Source: Eubacterium sp. ER2
Lineage (GTDB): Bacteria > Bacillota > Clostridia > Lachnospirales > Lachnospiraceae
NCBI RefSeq assembly: GCF_000765215.1
Contig: NZ_JPJE01000045.1
Location: forward strand, 1 to 58,184
DNA: 58,184 nt
Direction: 5' to 3'
The notes beneath the pieces are model-generated. The model did not search any database and had not been told where the DNA came from. It saw nothing but the letters and a program-made list of their open reading frames with translations. Shown one piece after another: positions 7,210 through 15,295 of the stretch; position 1 is the first letter of the stretch; every line of letters begins with the position of its first letter. Position numbers and translations under genes: made by a program.

Positions 7210-8640
7210 ATGAGAGATACGTATGATCTCGTGATCGTGGGCGCAGGGCCGGGAGGCTATGTGGCTGCCAGAAAGGCGGCCAGTTTGGGGATGTCAGTGG
7301 CCCTTATCGACAGGGGACCCGCAGGAGGAACCTGCATCAACCGAGGATGCATCCCTGCCAAGGCGCTGCTTCACGCGGCCACACTGTACAGGGAGATGAC
7401 AACCTGTGAGAGGTTCGGCCTGCACGCAGAGGGGATTTCCTTTGACCTGCAGAAGATCTATGAGTACAAAGATATGGCGGCGGACCGCATGAGAGAAGAA
7501 CTGGAGGAAGAATTCCGGCAGCTGGATGTGGATCTGATCCGGGGCAGCGCGGTGATCTGCCGGGACCGGAAAGTGCGGGTGACGGACGAAGTGGGAACGA
7601 CTTTCGTCTGCCAGGGAAAAAATATCCTGGTGGCCGCTGGGGCGAAGGCGAACCTTGCGGACTTGCCCGGCATGGATCTGCCCGGTGTCATGACAAGTGA
7701 GGAGCTTCTCACCGCGGACGCCCACAAGTACGACCGGATGCTGATCCTGGGCGGCGGCGTCATAGGGCTGGAGCTGGCCACAGTCTTCCAGTCTCTGGGT
7801 ACGGAAGTGACGGTGGTGGAGATCTCGGACCGCCTTCTGCCGAACATGGACCGGGAATTTTCTGATGCGCTTGAGCGCATCCTGACAGGCAGAGGCATCC
7901 GGATCTGCAAGGAGAGCATCCTGGAGAGGATCGAGCAGGAAAAAGAGAGCGGCAGGCTGGTGTGCCGGTTTGTCTGTGACGGCAGGAACAATAAAGAGGT
8001 CGTGGATGCTGTGCTGGTGTCGGTGGGGCGCAGTCCCGCCACGGAGGGACTGTTTGAGAGCGATGTGCCGGTAAAACTGGAGAGAGGCCGGATCGTGGTG
8101 GACGATTTCTTCCGCACTAATATCCCGGGCGTTTACGCGGTGGGGGACGTGACAGGCGGCATACAGCTGGCCCATGTGGCCTCAGCCCAGGCTGCCTATG
8201 TGGTGGAGAGGATGAATGGCAGGAAGCCGTCCGTCATCATATCCATGGTTCCAGGAGGACTTTTTACGCCGGTCTCCATTATCCCCAGCTGCATATACAC
8301 AGACCCGGAGATCGCTTCCGTGGGGCTGACAGAAGAGGAGGCCCGCAGGAAGGGCGTGCCGGTGCGGTGCGGAAAGTACGTGATGCAGGGGAACGGGCAG
8401 TCCATCATCACAGGCGAGGAAGAGGGATTTATCAAGGTGCTGTTTGCGCCGGACAGCGATGAGCTGCTTGGGGCGCAACTCATGTGCCCCAGAGCCACGG
8501 ATATGATCGGCGAGCTGGCCACAGCTCTTGCCAATGGGCTTACATCCACCCAGCTCCTCTACGCTATGAGAGCCCACCCCACCTTCAATGAGGCCATCTC
8601 CTGTGCGGTGGAGGACAGCAGAAAAGACTTCCCGGTATAG
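7210..8640 (+). CDS. lpdA: dihydrolipoamide dehydrogenase
   Basis: This 476-aa flavoprotein disulfide reductase starts with the FAD-binding VIVGAGPGGYVAA. It has the redox-active pair in GGTCINRGCIPAK, the NAD-binding LILGGGVIGLELA, a second FAD motif (GVYAVGDVTGG) and the dimer-interface His-Glu dyad in RAHPTFNEAIS. It reoxidises lipoyl domains of 2-oxoacid dehydrogenase or glycine cleavage complexes, using NAD. No E1, E2 or glycine-cleavage gene lies in the window, so its partner complex is unknown. A strong terminator follows. Confidence 0.93.
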   Translation: MRDTYDLVIVGAGPGGYVAARKAASLGMSVALIDRGPAGGTCINRGCIPAKALLHAATLYREMTTCERFGLHAEGISFDLQKIYEYKDMAADRMREELEEEFRQLDVDLIRGSAVICRDRKVRVTDEVGTTFVCQGKNILVAAGAKANLADLPGMDLPGVMTSEELLTADAHKYDRMLILGGGVIGLELATVFQSLGTEVTVVEISDRLLPNMDREFSDALERILTGRGIRICKESILERIEQEKESGRLVCRFVCDGRNNKEVVDAVLVSVGRSPATEGLFESDVPVKLERGRIVVDDFFRTNIPGVYAVGDVTGGIQLAHVASAQAAYVVERMNGRKPSVIISMVPGGLFTPVSIIPSCIYTDPEIASVGLTEEEARRKGVPVRCGKYVMQGNGQSIITGEEEGFIKVLFAPDSDELLGAQLMCPRATDMIGELATALANGLTSTQLLYAMRAHPTFNEAISCAVEDSRKDFPV

Positions 8641-8651
8641 AGAGTGTGCAG

Positions 8652-8681
8652 AAAAAAGAGAGCGTTTGCTCTCTTTTTTTT
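8652..8681 (+). terminator. terminator after lpdA
   Basis: AAAAAAGAGAGC and GCTCTCTTTTTT pair around GTTT, and the second arm runs into T8. It separates the lpdA transcript from the metal-resistance module. Confidence 0.9.
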
Positions 8682-8691
8682 GCTTATCCTA

Positions 8692-8721
8692 TTGACATGT
8701 GTGCCGTTCTGTGCTTATATT
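8692..8721 (+). promoter_or_regulatory. promoter of the first metal ATPase
   Basis: TTGACA and TATATT are 18 bases apart. The ArsR-type operator at 8733-8752 begins at about +6, so bound repressor would block initiation or early elongation. Confidence 0.78.
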
Positions 8722-8732
8722 AAAGCATGAAC

Positions 8733-8752
8733 ATATGAACAATCATTCATAT
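8733..8752. promoter_or_regulatory. ArsR/SmtB-type operator
   Basis: ATATGAA and TTCATAT form a perfect inverted repeat with a 6-base spacer (CAATCA). The core TGAA-N6-TTCA resembles operators of metal-sensing ArsR/SmtB repressors such as CzrA. A second TGAA-N6-TTCA site precedes the arsR gene (11144-11159). Confidence 0.75.
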
Positions 8753-8779
8753 ATTACGACATACACAGGAGGGAGTACA

Positions 8780-11083
8780 ATGCTTACTGAAAAGAGAGAA
8801 TCAGAACACACCCATGAGCACCACCATGAAGCCTGCGACTGTGGCCATGAGCATGGTCACGACCATGAAGCCTGCGGCTGCGGGCACGAGCATGACCACA
8901 GCCATCATTCCCACGAGGAGGTGCACCACACGGGGCGGGAATTTGACGGCGTATCTGCCGGCGTAGAGCAGAAGGTCTACATTCTTGAAGGACTTGAATG
9001 CGCCAACTGCGCGGCCAAGATGGAGAGACAGATCCGGGAGCTGCCGGGCGTGGAGATGGCTACCATCACCTTTGCCACAAAGCAGCTCCGGGTGGCGGCG
9101 AGTCACCAGGAGGAGCTTCTGCCCAGATTCCGGGAGATCTGCGCCTCCATAGAGGAGCAGGTGACAGTCACTCCCAGGGAGGAGATACAGCCATCCGGGA
9201 AGGCGCAGAAGAAGAGTATTTTCCAGGAAAACAGAAAGGAAATCCTTATCATTGCGGTGGGAGCAGCCCTTTTTGCCGCAGGGGAGATTGCAGAGCATAT
9301 GGGGGCGGCGCCTCTGTGGCCCTCCGTGGGCTATGTCATCGCCTACGTGCTGCTGGGCTGGGAGATCGTCTGGACTGCTCTCAGGAACCTGGGGAAGGGC
9401 CATGTGTTTGACGAGAACTTCCTCATGAGCGTAGCTACCCTGGCCGCCTTTGCCATCGGAGACTTTGCGGAGGCAGTAGGCGTTATGCTGTTCTACAGAG
9501 TGGGAGAGCTCTTTGAGGACGTGGCTGTGGCGAGGAGCCGCTCCCAGATTATGGAGGCCGTGGATATGCGGCCCGAGGTAGTGGGACGCCTGGAAGGCGG
9601 GGAAGTGCATGAGATTCCGGCAAAGGACGCAGCGGTGGGAGACATCCTCCTTGTGCGCCCGGGAGACCGCATCCCTCTGGACGGCATTGTGACCGAGGGG
9701 GAGAGCCGGATCGACACCTCCCCGGTGACGGGAGAGCCGGTCCCTGTGACCGTGCGCAGAGGCTCCAGGCTCATGTCTGGCTGTGTCAACGAGCAGGGAG
9801 TGCTGCAGATGGAGGTGGAGAAGCCCCTCTCCGAGTCCATGGTGACCAAGATACTGGACTCCGTGGAAAACGCCGCCGCCAGCAAGCCCAGGCTGGACCG
9901 GTTTATCACGAAATTCGCCAGGATCTACACTCCCATTGTGGTGTTGGTGGCTGTGGCCACAGCTATCATACCGTCCCTCATAACCGGGAACTGGCGGGAG
10001 TGGATCTACACGGCCATCACCTTCCTTGTCATCAGCTGCCCCTGTGCCCTTGTGCTGAGTGTGCCACTGGCCTTTTTCTCCGGCATCGGCGCGGGCTCCA
10101 GGGAGGGCATCCTCTTTAAGGGCGGCATTGCCATCGAAGCGCTGAAAAATATAAAGGCCGTTGTGATGGATAAGACCGGCACCATCACCAAGGGGGAATT
10201 CCAGGTGCAGAGCGTGATTCCCTTTGGAAGAGAGAGCATGGACGCGCTCCTTGAGATGGCAGCCCGGTGCGAGCTGGGATCCACACATCCCATCGGGACC
10301 AGCATTGTGGAGGCTGCCAGGGAGAAGGGCATGACCCTGGAGCGGCCGGAAAAGGTGGAGGAGATCTCCGGAAAGGGGATCCACGCCGTCACACAGAGGG
10401 GAGAAGTCCTCTGCGGGAACAGGGCCCTCATGGACATGTTCCACGTCAAGATGGACCGGTACGAGAGCGGCCAGTATGGCACGGAGGTGCTCCTTGCTCT
10501 TGACGGGAAGCTGGCGGGCTGTATCGTTATCGCGGACTCTCTGAAAAAGGAGGCAAAGGAAGCCATTGCCATTATGAAAAAGCAGGGCCTTGTGACTGCC
10601 ATGTTTACTGGGGACGGACAGGAGAGCGCCCGGGCGGTGGCAGGTGAGGCGGGCATCGACAGGGTATTTGCCCAGCTCCTTCCCCAGGATAAGCTGACCC
10701 ATCTGCAGGAGATGCGCAGGGAGAACGGGGCGGTCATGTTTGTGGGAGACGGCATCAACGACGCCCCTGTGCTGGCCGGAGCGGACGTGGGGGCGGCCAT
10801 GGGAAGCGGCGCCGACGCGGCCATAGAGGCGGCGGATGTGGTCTTTATGACCTCCCAGGTGACCGCGGTTCCTGAGTCCATTGCCATTGCCAGGAGAACC
10901 GGGCGGATCGCTATGCAGAACGTAGTCTTTGCACTGGCTGTGAAGGCGCTTGTCATGATCCTTGGCTTCGCGGGCATGGCAAACATGTGGATGGCTGTGT
11001 TCGCGGACACGGGAGTGGCCATGCTCTGCGTGCTGAACTCCATCCGGGCCCTGTACGGGAAAACCGTGTTACAAAAGTATTAA
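8780..11083 (+). CDS. heavy-metal P1B-type ATPase (Zn/Cd/Pb class, CPC motif)
   Basis: This 767-aa ATP-driven exporter pumps soft divalent metals out of the cytosol. The first 50 residues are packed with His and Cys-Gly-His repeats, likely a metal chelating tail. A heavy-metal-associated domain with C74-x-x-C77 (LECANCAAKM) follows, then the membrane domain. The transmembrane metal site is C420-P-C422 (ISCPCALVLS), typical of Zn/Cd/Pb pumps. The phosphorylated residue is D464 in MDKTGTITKG, and the hinge is VGDGINDAPVLA. Start at 8780 follows AGGAGGG; the longer frame would begin inside the promoter. Its promoter carries the same operator as the adjacent arsR gene, so metal should induce it. 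Confidence 0.93.
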   Translation: MLTEKRESEHTHEHHHEACDCGHEHGHDHEACGCGHEHDHSHHSHEEVHHTGREFDGVSAGVEQKVYILEGLECANCAAKMERQIRELPGVEMATITFATKQLRVAASHQEELLPRFREICASIEEQVTVTPREEIQPSGKAQKKSIFQENRKEILIIAVGAALFAAGEIAEHMGAAPLWPSVGYVIAYVLLGWEIVWTALRNLGKGHVFDENFLMSVATLAAFAIGDFAEAVGVMLFYRVGELFEDVAVARSRSQIMEAVDMRPEVVGRLEGGEVHEIPAKDAAVGDILLVRPGDRIPLDGIVTEGESRIDTSPVTGEPVPVTVRRGSRLMSGCVNEQGVLQMEVEKPLSESMVTKILDSVENAAASKPRLDRFITKFARIYTPIVVLVAVATAIIPSLITGNWREWIYTAITFLVISCPCALVLSVPLAFFSGIGAGSREGILFKGGIAIEALKNIKAVVMDKTGTITKGEFQVQSVIPFGRESMDALLEMAARCELGSTHPIGTSIVEAAREKGMTLERPEKVEEISGKGIHAVTQRGEVLCGNRALMDMFHVKMDRYESGQYGTEVLLALDGKLAGCIVIADSLKKEAKEAIAIMKKQGLVTAMFTGDGQESARAVAGEAGIDRVFAQLLPQDKLTHLQEMRRENGAVMFVGDGINDAPVLAGADVGAAMGSGADAAIEAADVVFMTSQVTAVPESIAIARRTGRIAMQNVVFALAVKALVMILGFAGMANMWMAVFADTGVAMLCVLNSIRALYGKTVLQKY

Positions 11084-11108
11084 GTTTCCCCGATTTTCCG
11101 GGAAAAGG

Positions 11109-11137
11109 TTGAAATGCCGGGCTTGTTTTGGCATAAT
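11109..11137 (+). promoter_or_regulatory. arsR promoter
   Basis: TTGAAA and CATAAT are 17 bases apart, followed closely by the operator at 11144-11159. It allows the repressor gene and second ATPase to be transcribed independently of the first ATPase, whose stop codon is 25 bases upstream. Confidence 0.65.
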
Positions 11138-11143
11138 TAACAG

Positions 11144-11159
11144 ATGAACTGATATTCAT
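11144..11159. promoter_or_regulatory. ArsR/SmtB-type operator (second copy)
   Basis: ATGAA and TTCAT are inverted with a 6-base spacer (CTGATA), giving the same TGAA-N6-TTCA core as 8733-8752. It sits at about +1 of the arsR promoter, as expected for autoregulation. Confidence 0.7.
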
Positions 11160-11205
11160 ATGAACAAGTCCGGCAGAACGCTGACTTCAGAAAGGGTGAC
11201 TGACG

Positions 11206-11565
11206 ATGAAAAAGACAGAGGCAGAATGCTGCGACGTGGTGGCGGCTCATACAGATATCATCCGGGAAGTGCGCGGCAGGATGCCTGGGGAGGAGACGAT
11301 CCGGGAGCTCGCGGATTTCTACAAGGTGTTCGGAGACGCCACCCGCATCCGTATCCTCTGCGCCCTTCTGCAGGCTGAAGTGTGCGTCTGCGATCTGGCA
11401 GAGCTGCTGGGCATGAGCCAGTCGGCCATCTCCCATCAGCTTCGGATCCTGAAGCAGATGAAGCTGGTGAAGAACAGAAGAGAGGGAAAGACTGTCTTCT
11501 ATTCGCTGGCCGACGGCCATATCCAGACCATTATCAGCCAGGGCATGGAGCATATCAGCGAATAA
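11206..11565 (+). CDS. ArsR/SmtB-family metal-sensing repressor (CadC-like)
   Basis: This 119-aa winged-helix repressor is expected to leave its operator when metal binds. The metal-site helix VCVCDLAELLGMSQSAISHQ holds the Cys-x-Cys-Asp pattern of alpha3 sensors; an N-terminal ECC could complete a CadC-type thiolate site. The C-terminal helix has a DGH and a later EH, resembling the alpha5 zinc site (Asp-x-His ... His). So it may carry both site types. It lies between two metal pumps, and TGAA-N6-TTCA operators precede it and the first pump. Zn, Cd or Pb is likely; the exact metal is not decidable here. Confidence 0.92.
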   Translation: MKKTEAECCDVVAAHTDIIREVRGRMPGEETIRELADFYKVFGDATRIRILCALLQAEVCVCDLAELLGMSQSAISHQLRILKQMKLVKNRREGKTVFYSLADGHIQTIISQGMEHISE

Positions 11566-11595
11566 AGTCTAAGGAAAACAAGAGGGGCAGAAGCG

Positions 11596-13458
11596 ATGGC
11601 GAAGGAAATCAAGATACAGGCAGGTACACTGGCGGCGGGCGCGGCTTTGTTTATTGCCGCCGTCATTTGGTCGGGGCGGGCGATGCTGGAAAACGAGGTG
11701 CGCTTTGCCCTGTTTCTTGCTGTGTATCTTGTCGTCGCGTTTCACTCCTTTTACAGTATCAGCAGCAGCCTTGCCCGGAAAAAGCTGGAGAAAGAACATC
11801 TGCTCATGGTGATCGCCACAGTGGGAGCCCTGGCAGTGGGACACTACGCGGAGGCTGTGGCCGCCATGCTTCTGTTTCAGATCGGCTGTATCCTTGAGGC
11901 CGTGTCTGTGGACAGGACAAAGAGGACCATTGAGAAATTCATCGATATACGCCCTGCCTTTGCCACGAGAAAAGAGGAGAGCGGCGAAGTGCAGGTGGAG
12001 CCGTCCCAGCTTGAAGTGGGAGATGTGATCATTATCAAGCCCGGCGAGAGGGTTCCGGTGGACGCGGTGATCCAAAGCGGAAATACCAGTCTTGACACAA
12101 AGGCCCTGACAGGTGAGGCCATGCCCGACAGTGTGGGCCCTGGCAGCCGGATCTACAGCGGAAGTATCAACATGACCGGTGTGGTGGAAGCCGAGGTGAA
12201 GAAGCTCTACAAGGACTCTACCGTGTCCCGGATCATGGAGCTGGTGGAGGGAGCCCAGCAGCAGAAGGCGGACAGCGAAGGCTTTGTGAGAAAATTTACC
12301 CGGATCTACACGCCTGTGGCGGTGCTGGCGGCTCTCCTTATCATGGTCTGTCCGCCTCTCTTTATCACAGGGAGCGGCTGGGAGACCTGGATCTACCGGG
12401 GGATGATCGTGCTCATCGCCGCCTGCCCAACGGGACTGATCCTGTCCGTGCCCATCGCCTTCCTGGGGGGGATCGCCTCGGCGGCCCGCCAGGGCATCGT
12501 GGTAAAGGGCGGCAACTATCTGGAGATGCTGGCGAAGGTAGATACATTTGTTTTTGATAAAACGGGTACACTGACAGAGGGAACCTTTACTGTGACCCGG
12601 GTGCGCCCGGAGGGGCTCACGAAGGAGGAGCTGCTGGAGATCACGGCTCACGTGGAGAGCTATTCCAACCACCCCATCGCCCAGTCCCTCATGAGCGCCT
12701 ACGGCGGCACGTACGATCCGGAGAGGGTGACGGATGTGGAGGAGATGCCCGGCTATGGGATCAGCGCCAGCTACAACGGCAGCAGGGTACATATCGGAAA
12801 TCTCCGGATGATGGAGGAGCAGGGCCTTGCGGTGGAGCAGGTGAAGACCATCGGGACGGTCATCTACGTGGCCCGGGAGGACCAGTATGCCGGATATATT
12901 GTCATCGAGGACCGGATCCGGGACAATGCCAGATGGACCATGAAGATGCTGCGGGAGAGGTACAATGCGGTTCTTGTCATGCTCACAGGAGACAGCCGTG
13001 CCGCCGGAAATGCGGTGGCAAAGGAGCTGCAGCTGGACTACACCTACACGGAGCTGATGCCGGAGGATAAGCTGGAGCAGATGGAGGAATTCATGCAGTA
13101 CCAGTACGAGGCAGAGAGAGTGGCATGTGTGGGAGACGGGATCAACGATGCCCCGGTGCTCGCCCGGGCGGATGTAGGAATCGCCATGGGGGCTCTCGGG
13201 TCTGACGCGGCTATCGAGGCGGCTGACATCGTTCTTCTGGAGGATGAGCTGCCTAAAGTTGTGGATGCGGTGCGGATTGCTAAGGAGACTGTCCGGGTGG
13301 TGAGCCAGAATATCAACTTTGCGCTGATTATGAAATTTGTCGTCCTTCTCCTTGCGGCGGCGGGCTATATCACCATGTGGGAGTCTGTGTTTACGGATGT
13401 GGGGGTTATGATCATCTCCATCATCAATGCGGCGGGAGTTGTGAAATATTCAGTATAA
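11596..13458 (+). CDS. heavy-metal P1B-type ATPase with CPT transmembrane motif
   Basis: This 620-aa pump starts 30 bases after the repressor gene, in the same transcript. It has the P-type core: TGEAMP, D321 in FDKTGTLTEG, SNHPIA (the P1B His-Pro motif), and VGDGINDAPVLA. It lacks the N-terminal metal domain and His tail of the first pump. The metal-site motif is C277-P-T279 (IAACPTGLILSVP), where Zn/Cd and Cu pumps have CPC. Losing the second Cys should alter metal preference. Together with its neighbour it makes a two-pump module; the substrate of this one is open. Confidence 0.88.
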   Translation: MAKEIKIQAGTLAAGAALFIAAVIWSGRAMLENEVRFALFLAVYLVVAFHSFYSISSSLARKKLEKEHLLMVIATVGALAVGHYAEAVAAMLLFQIGCILEAVSVDRTKRTIEKFIDIRPAFATRKEESGEVQVEPSQLEVGDVIIIKPGERVPVDAVIQSGNTSLDTKALTGEAMPDSVGPGSRIYSGSINMTGVVEAEVKKLYKDSTVSRIMELVEGAQQQKADSEGFVRKFTRIYTPVAVLAALLIMVCPPLFITGSGWETWIYRGMIVLIAACPTGLILSVPIAFLGGIASAARQGIVVKGGNYLEMLAKVDTFVFDKTGTLTEGTFTVTRVRPEGLTKEELLEITAHVESYSNHPIAQSLMSAYGGTYDPERVTDVEEMPGYGISASYNGSRVHIGNLRMMEEQGLAVEQVKTIGTVIYVAREDQYAGYIVIEDRIRDNARWTMKMLRERYNAVLVMLTGDSRAAGNAVAKELQLDYTYTELMPEDKLEQMEEFMQYQYEAERVACVGDGINDAPVLARADVGIAMGALGSDAAIEAADIVLLEDELPKVVDAVRIAKETVRVVSQNINFALIMKFVVLLLAAAGYITMWESVFTDVGVMIISIINAAGVVKYSV

Positions 13459-13492
13459 CATGCGGGAGAGTATAGACGAAGGGAGCTTGAAT

Positions 13493-14020
13493 ATGAAAAG
13501 ACAGGCAGGAAAATGTGCGGCGGTTCTTCTGGCCGCCCTGATGCTGACGGGCTGTGGCTCCAACCTTCTGGAGGATGGAACTTCCCTCCTGGAGGAAGGA
13601 AATTATGAGGAGGCGGCCGCTGCATTTCAGGAGGCTGTGGACGAGGACAGCCAGGATGCGGAGGGCTGGAGAGGCCTTGGCCTTGCAAGGTGGGAGCAGA
13701 AGGACTACGAGGGGGCCCTGGAGGCCTTTCAGTCTGTGCTGGACAACGGGGGAGATAAGACCGGGGAGCTCTACAATCTCATGGGGTGCTGCGCCATGCA
13801 GCTGGACAATCCCACGGAGGCCTTGAACTATTTCCGGCTGGGCATGGAGGCGGAGGATGTCAGCGAGGAGATGATGCAGGAGATGCGCTTCAACGAGATC
13901 GCGGCCTACGAGCAGTCCGGGGATATGGAGAGCGCCAAATCCAAACTGGAGGACTACACAGCCGACTATCCGGATGACGAAAAAGCGGCAAAAGAGGCAG
14001 AATTTCTTGAGACCAGATAA
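13493..14020 (+). CDS. TPR-repeat lipoprotein
   Basis: This 175-aa protein has a lipoprotein signal peptide: MKRQAGK, a hydrophobic stretch and lipobox LTGC, so Cys at about position 22 is lipidated and the protein is anchored outside the membrane. The rest is three to four tetratricopeptide units (EEGNYEEAAAAFQEAV, QKDYEGALEAFQSVL, DNPTEALNYFRLGM, SGDMESAKSKLEDY), a scaffold for protein contacts. The start at 13493 follows GAAGGGAG and gives the correct signal peptide; the upstream start does not. It lies 34 bases after the metal pump but probably belongs with hflX, 14 bases downstream. Partner unknown. Confidence 0.85.
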   Translation: MKRQAGKCAAVLLAALMLTGCGSNLLEDGTSLLEEGNYEEAAAAFQEAVDEDSQDAEGWRGLGLARWEQKDYEGALEAFQSVLDNGGDKTGELYNLMGCCAMQLDNPTEALNYFRLGMEAEDVSEEMMQEMRFNEIAAYEQSGDMESAKSKLEDYTADYPDDEKAAKEAEFLETR

Positions 14021-14034
14021 GGAGTCTTGCGCGT

Positions 14035-15294
14035 ATGTATGAGACAGCGGAGAAAAAAGAGCGGGTTATCCTTGTGGGGGTAAGCCTGGCGGACAGCGAC
14101 GACGCGGAGCAGTCCCTTGATGAGCTGGAGGAGCTGGCCTGTACCGCGGGAGCCCTCTGTGTGGGGCGCATCCTGCAGAAGAGGGAGCAGATGCACCCGG
14201 CCACCTACCTTGGAAGAGGAAAGACGGAGGAGCTGAAGGAGCTGATCTGGGAGACTCAGGCCGATGGCATCATCTGTGACGACGAGCTGTCGCCGGCCCA
14301 GATCGGCAATCTGAAGGATGAGCTGGATGTGAAGATCATGGACAGGACCCTTCTCATCCTGGACATCTTTGCGGCCAGAGCCTCCACCAGCGAGGGAAAG
14401 ATCCAGGTGGAGCTGGCTCAGCTCAGGTACAGACAGTCCAGACTCACCGGCCTTGGCACCTCTCTGTCCAGGCTGGGAGGGGGCATCGGTACGAGAGGGC
14501 CCGGGGAGAAGAAGCTGGAGATGGACCGACGCCTCATCAAGGGGCGGATCTCCCAGCTCACAAAGGAGCTGAAGGAGGTAAAGCGGCACCGGCAGCTCAC
14601 AAGGGAATCCCGCGCCAGGAGCCGGATCCCGGTGATCGCCATTGTGGGCTACACCAACGCAGGGAAGTCCACCCTCTTAAATTATCTCACCGGCGCTGGC
14701 ATCCTGGCGGAGGACAAGCTCTTTGCCACTCTGGATCCGACCACCAGAAATCTGAAGCTGCCGGGGGGCCAGGAGGTGCTCCTGACAGACACGGTGGGCT
14801 TTATCCGCAAGCTGCCCCACCACCTCATCGAGGCCTTTAAAAGCACCCTGGAGGAGGCGAAGTACGCGGACCTTCTCCTCCACGTGGTGGACGCGTCCAA
14901 TCCCCAGATGGACCAGCAGATGCATGTGGTCTATGAGACATTGAGAGAGCTGGAGGCGTCGGATAAGCCGGTGATCACGGCCTTCAACAAAAGGGACAGG
15001 TTTGAGGGGGAGTACGCGCCCAGAGATTTTCAGGCGGAGAGGACAGCCTTCATCTCGGCAAAAACGGGAGAGGGCGTGGATGCGCTCCTCTCCTGTGTGG
15101 AAGATGTGCTGCGGGAGCAGAAGGTGGAGATCGAGCAGATTTACCCCTACAGCGATGCGGGGAAAATACAGCTCATCCGAAAATACGGGGAGCTGGAAAA
15201 GGAAGAGTACACCCAGGATGGAATCTATGTCAGGGCCTATGTGCCTGTGGATGTCTACGGGAAGCTCACCCATGATCCGTCAGGAGGAAGATAA
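14035..15294 (+). CDS. hflX: ribosome-associated GTPase HflX
   Basis: HflX (419 aa) is a GTPase that binds the 50S subunit and splits stalled ribosomes. The N-terminal HflX domain includes the glycine-rich GLGTSLSRLGGGIGTRGPGE linker typical of the family. The G domain follows with G1 GYTNAGKST, G3 DTVGF and G4 NKRD. A C-terminal domain completes the protein. Length is normal. addB begins 2 bases after its stop codon. Confidence 0.95.
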   Translation: MYETAEKKERVILVGVSLADSDDAEQSLDELEELACTAGALCVGRILQKREQMHPATYLGRGKTEELKELIWETQADGIICDDELSPAQIGNLKDELDVKIMDRTLLILDIFAARASTSEGKIQVELAQLRYRQSRLTGLGTSLSRLGGGIGTRGPGEKKLEMDRRLIKGRISQLTKELKEVKRHRQLTRESRARSRIPVIAIVGYTNAGKSTLLNYLTGAGILAEDKLFATLDPTTRNLKLPGGQEVLLTDTVGFIRKLPHHLIEAFKSTLEEAKYADLLLHVVDASNPQMDQQMHVVYETLRELEASDKPVITAFNKRDRFEGEYAPRDFQAERTAFISAKTGEGVDALLSCVEDVLREQKVEIEQIYPYSDAGKIQLIRKYGELEKEEYTQDGIYVRAYVPVDVYGKLTHDPSGGR

Positions 15295-15295
15295 T

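Noticed and set aside
8699-8779. Longer N-terminus for the first metal ATPase
   Set aside because: It would begin within the -35/-10 promoter region and cover the operator; the ATG at 8780 has a strong ribosome binding site.
15002-15295. AddB frame extended back into hflX
   Set aside because: The extra 98 residues are Arg/Ser-rich shadow translation of hflX; AddB begins with its Walker A region just after the ATG at 15296.
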